A stretch of DNA of 5,003 bases from assembly GCA_031273725.1 (NCBI GenBank), contig JAISRG010000042.1:1-5003 (forward strand), in the 5' to 3' direction. This document shows positions 1 through 5,003 of the stretch, piece after piece. The translations under genes were made by a program, and so were the position numbers. The notes beneath the pieces were generated by a model. The model ran no database searches. It had not been told where the DNA came from and saw only the letters and a program-made list of their open reading frames with translations. Numbering within the stretch: position 1 is the first letter of the stretch; every line of letters starts with the position of its first letter. The DNA comes from Puniceicoccales bacterium (GTDB taxonomy: Bacteria > Verrucomicrobiota > Verrucomicrobiia > Opitutales > JAIRKQ01).

Positions 1-77
1 TGGCTTTGTGATGGTGTAAGCTTTTTTATATATGTCATCACCTTCTCTCTCAAATCTAACGAACACGCTTTTGCCGT
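1..77 (-). pseudogene. Putative IS630-family transposase, N-terminal fragment with no normal start codon; runs off the left edge
   Basis: The minus-strand frame read from position 77 gives T-A-K-A-C-S-L-D-L-R-E-K-V-M-T-Y-I-K-K-L-T-P-S-Q-S and stays open to the window edge. From family knowledge, S-L-D-L-R-E-K-V is typical of the first helix of the helix-turn-helix DNA-binding domain of IS630-type transposases, which commonly begin M-(A/K)-x-A-Y-S-L-D-L-R. Here the expected initiator position is ACG (77-75), so an ATG has probably been lost by one transition. A purine-rich Shine-Dalgarno-like AAGGA lies 5 nt upstream. The frame is open back to a TAG at 132-134, with a Lys/Arg-rich stretch that does not look like transposase. 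In-frame later starts (TTG at 53, GTG at 41, ATG at 38) would cut into the motif. Only about 25 codons are visible, so the catalytic DDE domain cannot be seen. A second frame is also open here, so the call is moderate. Confidence 0.45.
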
Positions 78-101
78 TTCCTTCCTTTTTATTTCCTTCC
101 T
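77..101 (-). repeat. 10-bp direct repeat AGGAAGGAAA, two copies 15 nt apart
   Basis: Read on the minus strand, AGGAAGGAAA occurs at 101-92 and again at 86-77, separated by 5 nt. The period of 15 nt equals five codons, so the frame leading into the transposase-like motif repeats R-K-E-(I/T). The second copy ends on the A of the ACG that sits where a start codon is expected, and it supplies the Shine-Dalgarno-like purines. It may be a small duplication of a ribosome-binding segment or plain low-complexity sequence. Confidence 0.5.
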
Positions 102-146
102 ATCTTTTCTTTGCTCAGAGATAATGTTTTTCTATTATCATATACA

Positions 147-166
147 CACTATAATTCACTATAATT
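147..166. repeat. Tandem 10-bp repeat (CACTATAATT)x2 just after the pgi stop; possible element terminus
   Basis: Two perfect adjacent copies of CACTATAATT occupy 147-156 and 157-166, followed by GACTACAC, which starts like a degenerate third copy. The repeat ends 2 nt before the pgi stop codon (169-171). On the minus strand it reads AATTATAGTG twice and lies at the position where the terminal inverted repeat of the left-edge element would be expected, upstream of its transposase-like frame. IS630 elements target TA dinucleotides, and several TA steps occur here. That it is the terminus is inference: the opposite end of the element is outside the window. Each copy also contains a TATAAT on the plus strand, but no good -35 box is seen. 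Confidence 0.5.
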
Positions 167-168
167 GA

Positions 169-1740
169 CTACACAGCTTCGTAGGTTGATTTTAAAATTT
201 CAACGGAAGGATTCTTTTTTACCGCTTCGCCATTGGCGGCCATGTGTTCCAATAGTTTAAAAATCAATACTTTTTGGTTTTTCAAATTTACCCCATCTGC
301 GATATCACCGATGCTAAACCTTTTCCCTTTGTTTTTTACCAGGAAAGACCGTATGGATTGCTGAATTTGCAAAATTTCTGCCGCCGCCTTTTTCCCAGCT
401 TCAACGCCCGGTTGATGATATGCATTTATGTTTATCATACTAGCGTAAAATCCAACCGTACGTTCATACAAGGCAATCAATCCCCCGAGTTCATATTCCG
501 AAAATTTGTCGATGGAAACTTGGATTACTCCGGTGCCACTTTCGGACAATGCCTTGGCGGTCCCCAGGGCAAATCCATTCAAGTAATCACCGCTTGCCAT
601 ACCACCATTGTCAATGGCCGGCGAAACACCATCCCTGGATTCTAGTACGGTAATAATCGTGATAAAGAAATTTTGCAGTCCATCGCGTAGCTGTTGTATG
701 AATGAATGCTGATCCGTGGATCCCTTGTTTCCATATACGGTTAACCCCTGGCGAACGACATTCCCATTGCGATCTTTTTCTTTGCCAAGGGATTCCATTA
801 TCAGTTGCTGTAAATATTTGGCAAAATTTGATAATCTGTCTTTGTACGGAATCACAACCATGTCCTTTTTTCCAATGCCATCCGTTGCGCAATACCATGC
901 GAGCGCCATCATCATCGCTGGATTTTTAGCAGATGCGATCCGTGTTATCCCATCCATGTCACGGGCCCCCGCCAGGAAAGATTTTATTGGAATTCCCTGC
1001 AAAGCTGCTGGCAACAATCCCACGGCGGAAAATACACTTGTTCGGCCTCCTACCCAGTCCCACATGGAAAACCTTTCCATCCAACCCTCGGAACGTGCTT
1101 GCTTGTCAAGGAGGCTGTCCTGTCCCGTTATGGCTACGGCATGTCGAGAAAATGTATGCTTGTTTTTTTCATAGGCAACCATCACCTCGACCATTGCATT
1201 GCGAGGTTCAGGTGTACTGCCAGATTTCGATGTGACAACAACAAGTGTTCGCCCGAGCCGACCCGCCAATTTTTTAAGTATTAAATCAATTCCGTCGGGA
1301 TCCGTATTGTCCATAAAGTAACAATTGATTTTATTATCCCCGTCCAAGCTATCGCATATCAATTGGGGTCCCAGAGCAGACCCGCCTATGCCTATGAACA
1401 GAGCATTTTCAAACTTACCATCTTGACCAGCAAGATGTCCTAGGTGCACCTTTTCTGCGAATTTTAATATTTTTTCGATGCCACCATCGATGTCTCCTTG
1501 AATCTCTGGAGAAGGAGCAATGTTCGAGTTTCGCAGCCAGTAATGCCCCACCATTCTATTTTCATCCCTATTCGCTATGACCCCAGCTTCCAACGCTGCC
1601 ATTTCCCTATGAGCGGTGGTGATTTTTTCTGCCATCCCATTGAAAAATTTTTCCGAGAGACCAATTTTGCTAAAATCAATTGTTATCCCTAGCTCGTCAT
1701 TGCGAAACAGGTACTTTTCGAAATTATTCCACTCGTCCAT
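169..1740 (-). CDS. pgi: Glucose-6-phosphate isomerase
   Basis: Cytosolic enzyme of glycolysis and gluconeogenesis that interconverts glucose 6-phosphate and fructose 6-phosphate. Numbering from the ATG at 1740 (523 residues): two SIS-type sugar-phosphate domains with GIGGSALGP at 117-125, the phosphate-binding loop SKSGSTPEP at 171-179, signature-1-like DWVGGRTS at 228-235 (Thr where the classic pattern has Phe/Tyr), and catalytic Glu316 in MESLGKEK. His345 lies in STDQH, and the second signature NAYHQPGVEAGK ends on catalytic Lys450. The last ~60 residues form a Lys-rich segment that resembles a winged helix. A TTG at 1764 is also in frame, with AAAGG close upstream and a TAA three codons before it. 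I prefer the ATG because M-D-E-W-x-x-F-x-K-Y matches where homologues begin, although it has no clear Shine-Dalgarno. It lies 112 nt after cdsA on the same strand, and its stop abuts a probable mobile-element end. The C-terminus looks complete. Confidence 0.96.
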   Translation of the reverse strand: MDEWNNFEKYLFRNDELGITIDFSKIGLSEKFFNGMAEKITTAHREMAALEAGVIANRDENRMVGHYWLRNSNIAPSPEIQGDIDGGIEKILKFAEKVHLGHLAGQDGKFENALFIGIGGSALGPQLICDSLDGDNKINCYFMDNTDPDGIDLILKKLAGRLGRTLVVVTSKSGSTPEPRNAMVEVMVAYEKNKHTFSRHAVAITGQDSLLDKQARSEGWMERFSMWDWVGGRTSVFSAVGLLPAALQGIPIKSFLAGARDMDGITRIASAKNPAMMMALAWYCATDGIGKKDMVVIPYKDRLSNFAKYLQQLIMESLGKEKDRNGNVVRQGLTVYGNKGSTDQHSFIQQLRDGLQNFFITIITVLESRDGVSPAIDNGGMASGDYLNGFALGTAKALSESGTGVIQVSIDKFSEYELGGLIALYERTVGFYASMININAYHQPGVEAGKKAAAEILQIQQSIRSFLVKNKGKRFSIGDIADGVNLKNQKVLIFKLLEHMAANGEAVKKNPSVEILKSTYEAV

Positions 1741-1852
1741 ATGGACAATAGCTAATGAATGCAAACACCTTTATCAATACCAATCCAATGGAAAAATCAT
1801 TCTATGTTTTGCGCATACCACGGACCGCATAAAACTGGCACTGTCATCATAC
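1741..1852. other. Intergenic gap between cdsA and pgi
   Basis: These 112 nt contain the alternative TTG start of pgi (1764) with a nearby AAAGG. On the minus strand there are two -10-like hexamers, TATGAT just after the cdsA stop and TAGAAT further on, but neither is preceded by a recognisable -35 box at the right distance. No hairpin with a T-tract is present, so no terminator for cdsA is seen. A separate pgi promoter is possible but unproven. Confidence 0.4.
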
Positions 1853-2698
1853 CTACAGTATAAAATATTTTAGGCATAAAACTCCGACGGGGATAGAGAA
1901 CAACAGGCTATCCGTCAGGTCGAATATTCCGCCTATGCCAGGAAGTAGGGTCCCTGAATCTTTTTCATTTGCGAGACGTTTTATCACCGATTCGGTTAGG
2001 TCTCCGACCAATGAAAATATGGCTAAAAGCGTGGATAGGATGATGGCAGCCAGTAGTCCCAATTTACTAGGCAACCATTGCCGGCAAAGAAATAGAAGAA
2101 TTATTCCAATGCAATTGGAAAATAGAATGCCTCCAAAGAGCCCCTCAATGGTCTTTTGTGGACTGAAATTTGTGGCCAGTTTGTGTTTGCCGAAAGATTT
2201 CCCAACCAACATCCCTCCGATGTCGCAACATTTTGTAACCAAAATCATCCAAAATAGGGTACAGATGTAATGGTTGCTGCCCAGGTGACTGTATGACATT
2301 TCATGGAATAATGAGATGGAGAAGTTACACATGAACGGGATACAAATCACACCGGCAATCGTGGATATTATGCCGGTTTTAGACGTTTCGAGGGAATGGG
2401 AAAATAAAACTTGGATTATGACTATAATTACTGACATGCATAATAATTCCGAACGGGAGGGTATCGTTAAATTTGTGTCCCCGGCGTAAAAAGCTGCAAA
2501 CATCAGCAATGCGCCGCAGGTCATACCGGTGGCAGCCAGTGGCCTTTGGCCTATTTTCTGCAATAATTTGTAAAACTCCCACTGTGTCGCTAGTCCAGCA
2601 AAAAAAATTAGGCCCATGCATCCCCTTGCCCCGAAAAAATAAATTGTCAGGGTTACAATGGCAAAAACTAGGACACTGCTAATTGTTCGTTTTATCAT
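1853..2698 (-). CDS. cdsA: Phosphatidate cytidylyltransferase (CDP-diglyceride synthase)
   Basis: Integral inner-membrane enzyme that makes CDP-diacylglycerol from CTP and phosphatidic acid, the branch point of bacterial phospholipid synthesis. The 281-residue protein is of normal length and has several hydrophobic segments (for example about 5-35, 60-72, 87-100, 108-130, 190-206, 213-231, 264-280). The conserved cytosolic/active region is present: KCCDIGG with Asp159, then GKSFGKHKLA, SPQKTIEG at 179-186, GD at 232-233, and the CDS signature S-V-I-K-R-x4-K-D-S-G at 237-249 followed by PGIGG at 253-257 and D-L-T-D at 260-263. The textbook signature has HGG and D-R-x-D, so His is replaced by Ile and Arg by Leu. 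The two Asp residues and the Lys-Asp pair are kept. The start is fixed because a TAA lies immediately before the ATG in frame. The first 20 nt overlap the end of uppS, which suggests translational coupling. Confidence 0.95.
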   Translation of the reverse strand: MIKRTISSVLVFAIVTLTIYFFGARGCMGLIFFAGLATQWEFYKLLQKIGQRPLAATGMTCGALLMFAAFYAGDTNLTIPSRSELLCMSVIIVIIQVLFSHSLETSKTGIISTIAGVICIPFMCNFSISLFHEMSYSHLGSNHYICTLFWMILVTKCCDIGGMLVGKSFGKHKLATNFSPQKTIEGLFGGILFSNCIGIILLFLCRQWLPSKLGLLAAIILSTLLAIFSLVGDLTESVIKRLANEKDSGTLLPGIGGIFDLTDSLLFSIPVGVLCLKYFIL

Positions 2699-3389
2699 TT
2701 ATTTTTCCCATTCTCCTTTCCCGTGCCCCATAGTCTTCAATGGCCAACAAAAATTCTTTCTCACCGAAGTCAGGCCAATAAGTTTTCGTAAAGTACAGCT
2801 CTGCATATGCCGATTGCAACAATAAAAAATTGCTCAATCGCTGTTCCCCGGACGTTCGAATGATGAGATCGGGGTCCGGCAAATCCTTCGTATAGAGATA
2901 TTGTTCAAAATTCTTCCAGGTTAAATCTCTTATATTTACATCTTTATCATTCAAAAGACTTTCCATGGCATGGACGACCTCATTTCGTGATCCATAATTT
3001 AGTGCAACGGTAATGTGAAATCTGTCAAAACATACCGTACTCGAAGTTAATTCTTCAATTGCAAGCTGTAGGGTAAGTGGCAACTGCGACAAGTTTCCTA
3101 TTGCCCGGAAACGTATTTCCTTTTCACAGATGGTCTTTCGGTATTTTTTAAAAAATTTTTCGCATAGATTCATTAGAAAGGTCACTTCCGATTTCGGCCT
3201 CGAAAAATTTTCCGATGAAAATGCAAAAAAGGTCACATACTTAATTCCTATCTTTTCAGACGCACGTAGAATTTTTTTTACCACCGAAGCTCCCCGCCTA
3301 TGCCCTTCGTGGCGAGGTAATCCATGGGCCTGTGCCCAGCGACCATTCCCATCCATAATAAGAGCAACGTGCCTAGGAATACAACTCAT
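2679..3389 (-). CDS. uppS: Isoprenyl transferase (undecaprenyl diphosphate synthase type, cis-prenyltransferase)
   Basis: Soluble enzyme that adds isopentenyl diphosphate units in cis to farnesyl diphosphate. It makes the long prenyl diphosphate that becomes the lipid carrier for peptidoglycan and other envelope polymers. The 236-residue length is normal. The signature HVALIMDGNGRWA at 7-19 contains catalytic Asp13 and Arg17. It is followed by H-x-x-GHRRGA with His30, FFAFSSENFSRP at 54-65 (Asn61, Arg64), ALNYGSRNEV at 129-138, and DPDLIIRTSGEQRLSNF at 172-188. In that last motif Arg178, Arg184 and Ser186 bind the homoallylic diphosphate; Glu197 follows in the AELYF motif, which coordinates metal. 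The C-terminus has the usual DY-x2-RERR-x-G. The ATG at 3389 is the only reasonable start, since an in-frame TAG lies five codons upstream. No Shine-Dalgarno is visible before it. The gene follows gpmI after 96 nt and overlaps cdsA by 20 nt. The sequence alone cannot give the exact product chain length. Confidence 0.95.
   Translation of the reverse strand: MSCIPRHVALIMDGNGRWAQAHGLPRHEGHRRGASVVKKILRASEKIGIKYVTFFAFSSENFSRPKSEVTFLMNLCEKFFKKYRKTICEKEIRFRAIGNLSQLPLTLQLAIEELTSSTVCFDRFHITVALNYGSRNEVVHAMESLLNDKDVNIRDLTWKNFEQYLYTKDLPDPDLIIRTSGEQRLSNFLLLQSAYAELYFTKTYWPDFGEKEFLLAIEDYGARERRMGKINDKTNN
2713..2718 (-). promoter_or_regulatory. Possible ribosome-binding site for cdsA (AAGGAG), unusually distant
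   Basis: AAGGAG lies inside the last codons of uppS on the minus strand, 14 nt upstream of the cdsA ATG. That is longer than the usual 5-9 nt. It is the only good anti-Shine-Dalgarno match near this start. The overlap of the two genes means ribosomes finishing uppS could restart on cdsA without it. Confidence 0.3.
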
Positions 3390-3485
3390 GGGTTTGCATA
3401 TCTATGAGTTTGGAGTCAATAATCAAGCTTCTTATGTAATACAGCCAACGACCGGTGCTCCATTTTCATTATCACAGGTTGGTTC
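3390..3485. other. Intergenic gap between gpmI and uppS
   Basis: The 96 nt between the gpmI stop and the uppS start hold no gene that I can support. A 5-bp inverted repeat (CCAAC/GTTGG on the minus strand, loop about 27 nt) is too weak for a terminator and has no T-tract after it. A TTGGCT and a TTGACT are present, but neither has a good -10 hexamer at 16-18 nt. Co-transcription of the two genes is therefore the default reading. Confidence 0.5.
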
Positions 3486-5003
3486 TCATTCAATAATTAG
3501 TGAGGTCCCTGTCATTTCGCTGGGTTGCGGAAGCTGCATCATTTGTAATAGGGTTGGCGCAATGTCGCATAGCGCCCCGGAAGGCTTCAGTCTAAAATTC
3601 TTAAACTTTTTGCCATATAGTATCACTTCGACGGGGTTTGTGGTATGTTGCGTAAATGGCATACCGGTGGCCACATCCACCATTTTTTCTAAATTTCCAT
3701 GGTCGGCGGTGACCAATGCGTTGCCGCCAACGGCATCGACAGCCGAAAGTAACTCTTCTAGGCAGCCATCGACGGTTTCGGCAGCCCTTTGACCAGCCAG
3801 CATATGGCCAGTATGCCCAACCATGTCGGGATTTGCAAAGTTTACAACGATAAGGGAATACTTTTTGCTAAAAATGGCACTTTTAACTTCATCACTCACC
3901 GCAAGCGCACTCATTTCTGGACGTTGGTCATAGGTTTCAATATCCGTCGGGCTTGGAATTAATTTTCGGTCTTCACCGGCAAATGGTTCCTCGCGGTAGT
4001 CATTGAAAAAAAATGTCACATGGGCATATTTTTCAGTTTCAGCGCATCTAAATTGTTTCAGCCCAAGTTGGCTGATATAATCTCCGAGGATATTTTGCAT
4101 TTTTGCGGGACGTTTGAAAATTACATTTTCGCAGAGGCCTTCCTCATATTCGGTCAGCGTTGCATAGTGCAAATTCAACAGTTTTTTTCTTGGAAAACCG
4201 GTAAAGTTGGCATGGGTAAATGCTCTTGTAATCTCCCTCGGGCGGTCCCCCCGAAAGTTGAAAAATAATACGCTGTCGTTGTCTTCGATTTTTCCTAAAA
4301 ATTTTCCTTCTCCGTCAACGATTTGGGATGGAAAGATAAACTCATCGCCAACCTGATTGTCCGATTTGGGGTGGTCATAGTAGTGTTGTATGGCTTCTCT
4401 TGGGGATTGAAATTGCAGAAAATTTTGTTCCCCGATCATGCAATTGTATGCCTCTTGGACTCGGTTCCAGCGATTATCGCGATCCATTGCCCAAAATCTA
4501 CCGATTACGGTTGCAATTTTGCCAATCCCCATTGACCCGCACTTGCTCTCGATTTCTTCCAAATACTTTATGCCGCTATCTTTGGCCGTGTCACGTCCGT
4601 CGCCGATGAAGTGTATGAAAACTTTCATTAACCCTGCATTTTTGGCAAACTGCAAAATTGAATACAGGTGCCTCATGACGGAATGGACTCCGCCATCGGA
4701 ACACAATCCAATGAGATGCAATTTGGAATTGTGGGTTTTGACATTTTTTATTGCATTTTGGAATACCGAATTTTTTTCAAATTCACCATTCGCCATCGCT
4801 TTATCGATCCTGACAATCTCTTGGTCAACAATTCTGCCGGCACCGATATTTTGGTGGCCAACTTCGCTGTTGCCCATGATTCCATCCGGTAACCCAACAG
4901 CCAATCCGGAAGCTTCTATTTCCGTACGTGGCCAGTTTCGAGACAGATTGTCAGAAAAAGGGGTGTTCGCCTGTAAAATTGCATTACAAAAATCCTCCTG
5001 CCT
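3486..5003 (-). CDS. gpmI: 2,3-bisphosphoglycerate-independent phosphoglycerate mutase (5' end outside the window)
   Basis: Cytosolic two-metal (Mn-type) enzyme of the alkaline phosphatase superfamily that interconverts 3-phosphoglycerate and 2-phosphoglycerate. The frame is open to the right edge, giving 505 visible residues. By comparison with the family, about 16 N-terminal residues are missing, including the first metal-binding Asp of the DG(W/F)G motif. Numbering from the edge: NAILQANTP at 7-15, ASGLAVGLPDG at 31-41, and MGNSEVGH with the phosphorylated Ser46. Then SDGGVHS at 102-108 (His107), DGRDT at 135-139, GRFWAMDRDNRW at 168-179, FNFRGDR at 248-254, TEKYAHVTFFFN from 323, NPDMVGHTG with Asp393 and His397, ADHGN with Asp434 and His435, and His453 in TQHTTNPV. 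All substrate and metal ligands within the visible part are kept. A start at 4904 would be wrong: that codon is TTG within the conserved ASGLAVG motif. The TGA stop follows EMTGTSLIIE, the normal family C-terminus. Confidence 0.97.
   Translation of the reverse strand, partial: RQEDFCNAILQANTPFSDNLSRNWPRTEIEASGLAVGLPDGIMGNSEVGHQNIGAGRIVDQEIVRIDKAMANGEFEKNSVFQNAIKNVKTHNSKLHLIGLCSDGGVHSVMRHLYSILQFAKNAGLMKVFIHFIGDGRDTAKDSGIKYLEEIESKCGSMGIGKIATVIGRFWAMDRDNRWNRVQEAYNCMIGEQNFLQFQSPREAIQHYYDHPKSDNQVGDEFIFPSQIVDGEGKFLGKIEDNDSVLFFNFRGDRPREITRAFTHANFTGFPRKKLLNLHYATLTEYEEGLCENVIFKRPAKMQNILGDYISQLGLKQFRCAETEKYAHVTFFFNDYREEPFAGEDRKLIPSPTDIETYDQRPEMSALAVSDEVKSAIFSKKYSLIVVNFANPDMVGHTGHMLAGQRAAETVDGCLEELLSAVDAVGGNALVTADHGNLEKMVDVATGMPFTQHTTNPVEVILYGKKFKNFRLKPSGALCDIAPTLLQMMQLPQPSEMTGTSLIIE

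Noticed and set aside
1..96. A second minus-strand frame at the left edge reading ...GKSVFVRFEREGDDIYKKAYTITKP.
   Set aside because: It is also open and protein-like, but has no ATG start and I recognise no family. The overlapping SLDLREKV motif is more specific, so this frame is kept only as the main alternative.
716..1174. Plus-strand open frame of 152 codons within pgi.
   Set aside because: It lies wholly opposite the conserved Pgi catalytic region and is rich in residues typical of antisense frames; no recognisable family.
3432..3485. In-frame open stretch of 17 codons after the gpmI TGA, suggesting possible readthrough.
   Set aside because: GpmI already ends at the normal family C-terminus, and 17 open codons are expected by chance. 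No readthrough or selenocysteine context is seen.
3390..3485. Possible terminator or riboswitch between gpmI and uppS.
   Set aside because: Only 5-bp inverted repeats with long loops and no T-tract; no recognisable riboswitch core.
3130..3792. Long plus-strand open frame (220 codons) across the uppS/gpmI junction.
   Set aside because: It is antisense to two clearly conserved enzymes and reads as an uncharacteristic, mixed-composition peptide; a shadow frame.
4921..5003. Apparent frameshift in gpmI upstream of the ASG motif around the TPFSDN region.
   Set aside because: Careful recount of the homopolymers (four C, five T on the minus strand) gives one continuous frame through NAILQANTPFSDNL; no frameshift.

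Overview
This looks like a bacterial, fairly AT-rich chromosomal segment in which every recognisable gene lies on the minus strand. Transcription therefore runs from the right edge to the left edge. In that order the window holds gpmI (cofactor-independent phosphoglycerate mutase, 5' end cut by the window edge), uppS (cis-prenyl transferase), cdsA (phosphatidate cytidylyltransferase) and pgi (glucose-6-phosphate isomerase). At the far left edge is a fragment that most resembles the start of an IS630-type transposase.

Taxonomy is inference from remembered family resemblance, not from a search. The Pgi belongs to the subfamily with a DENRMVGHYWLR-type N-terminus and a GGRTS motif, which I associate with cyanobacteria and the PVC group. 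The CdsA signature has PGIGG and DLTD in place of PGHGG and DRxD, a variant I also associate with PVC-type bacteria. A Verrucomicrobiota (Opitutae-like) source is my best guess, with modest confidence. A transposon fragment beside housekeeping genes and the AT-rich base composition would also suit a host-associated lineage, but the window cannot decide this.

Layout: 3486-5003 gpmI; 3390-3485 a 96-nt gap; 2679-3389 uppS; cdsA at 1853-2698 overlapping the end of uppS by 20 nt; 1741-1852 a 112-nt gap; 169-1740 pgi; 1-168 the apparent end of a mobile element. There is no gene-free stretch longer than 300 bases.

Functionally, UppS and CdsA form the classic envelope pair: undecaprenyl diphosphate for peptidoglycan carriers, and CDP-diacylglycerol for phospholipids. 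They are flanked by two glycolysis/gluconeogenesis enzymes, GpmI upstream and Pgi downstream. The order suggests one co-directional transcription unit or closely spaced units, but no convincing internal promoter or terminator was found. All four enzymes appear intact and keep their catalytic residues. I did not find a new biological system here. The least ordinary parts are the left-edge element, with its apparently lost start codon and short repeats, and the winged-helix-like tail of Pgi.
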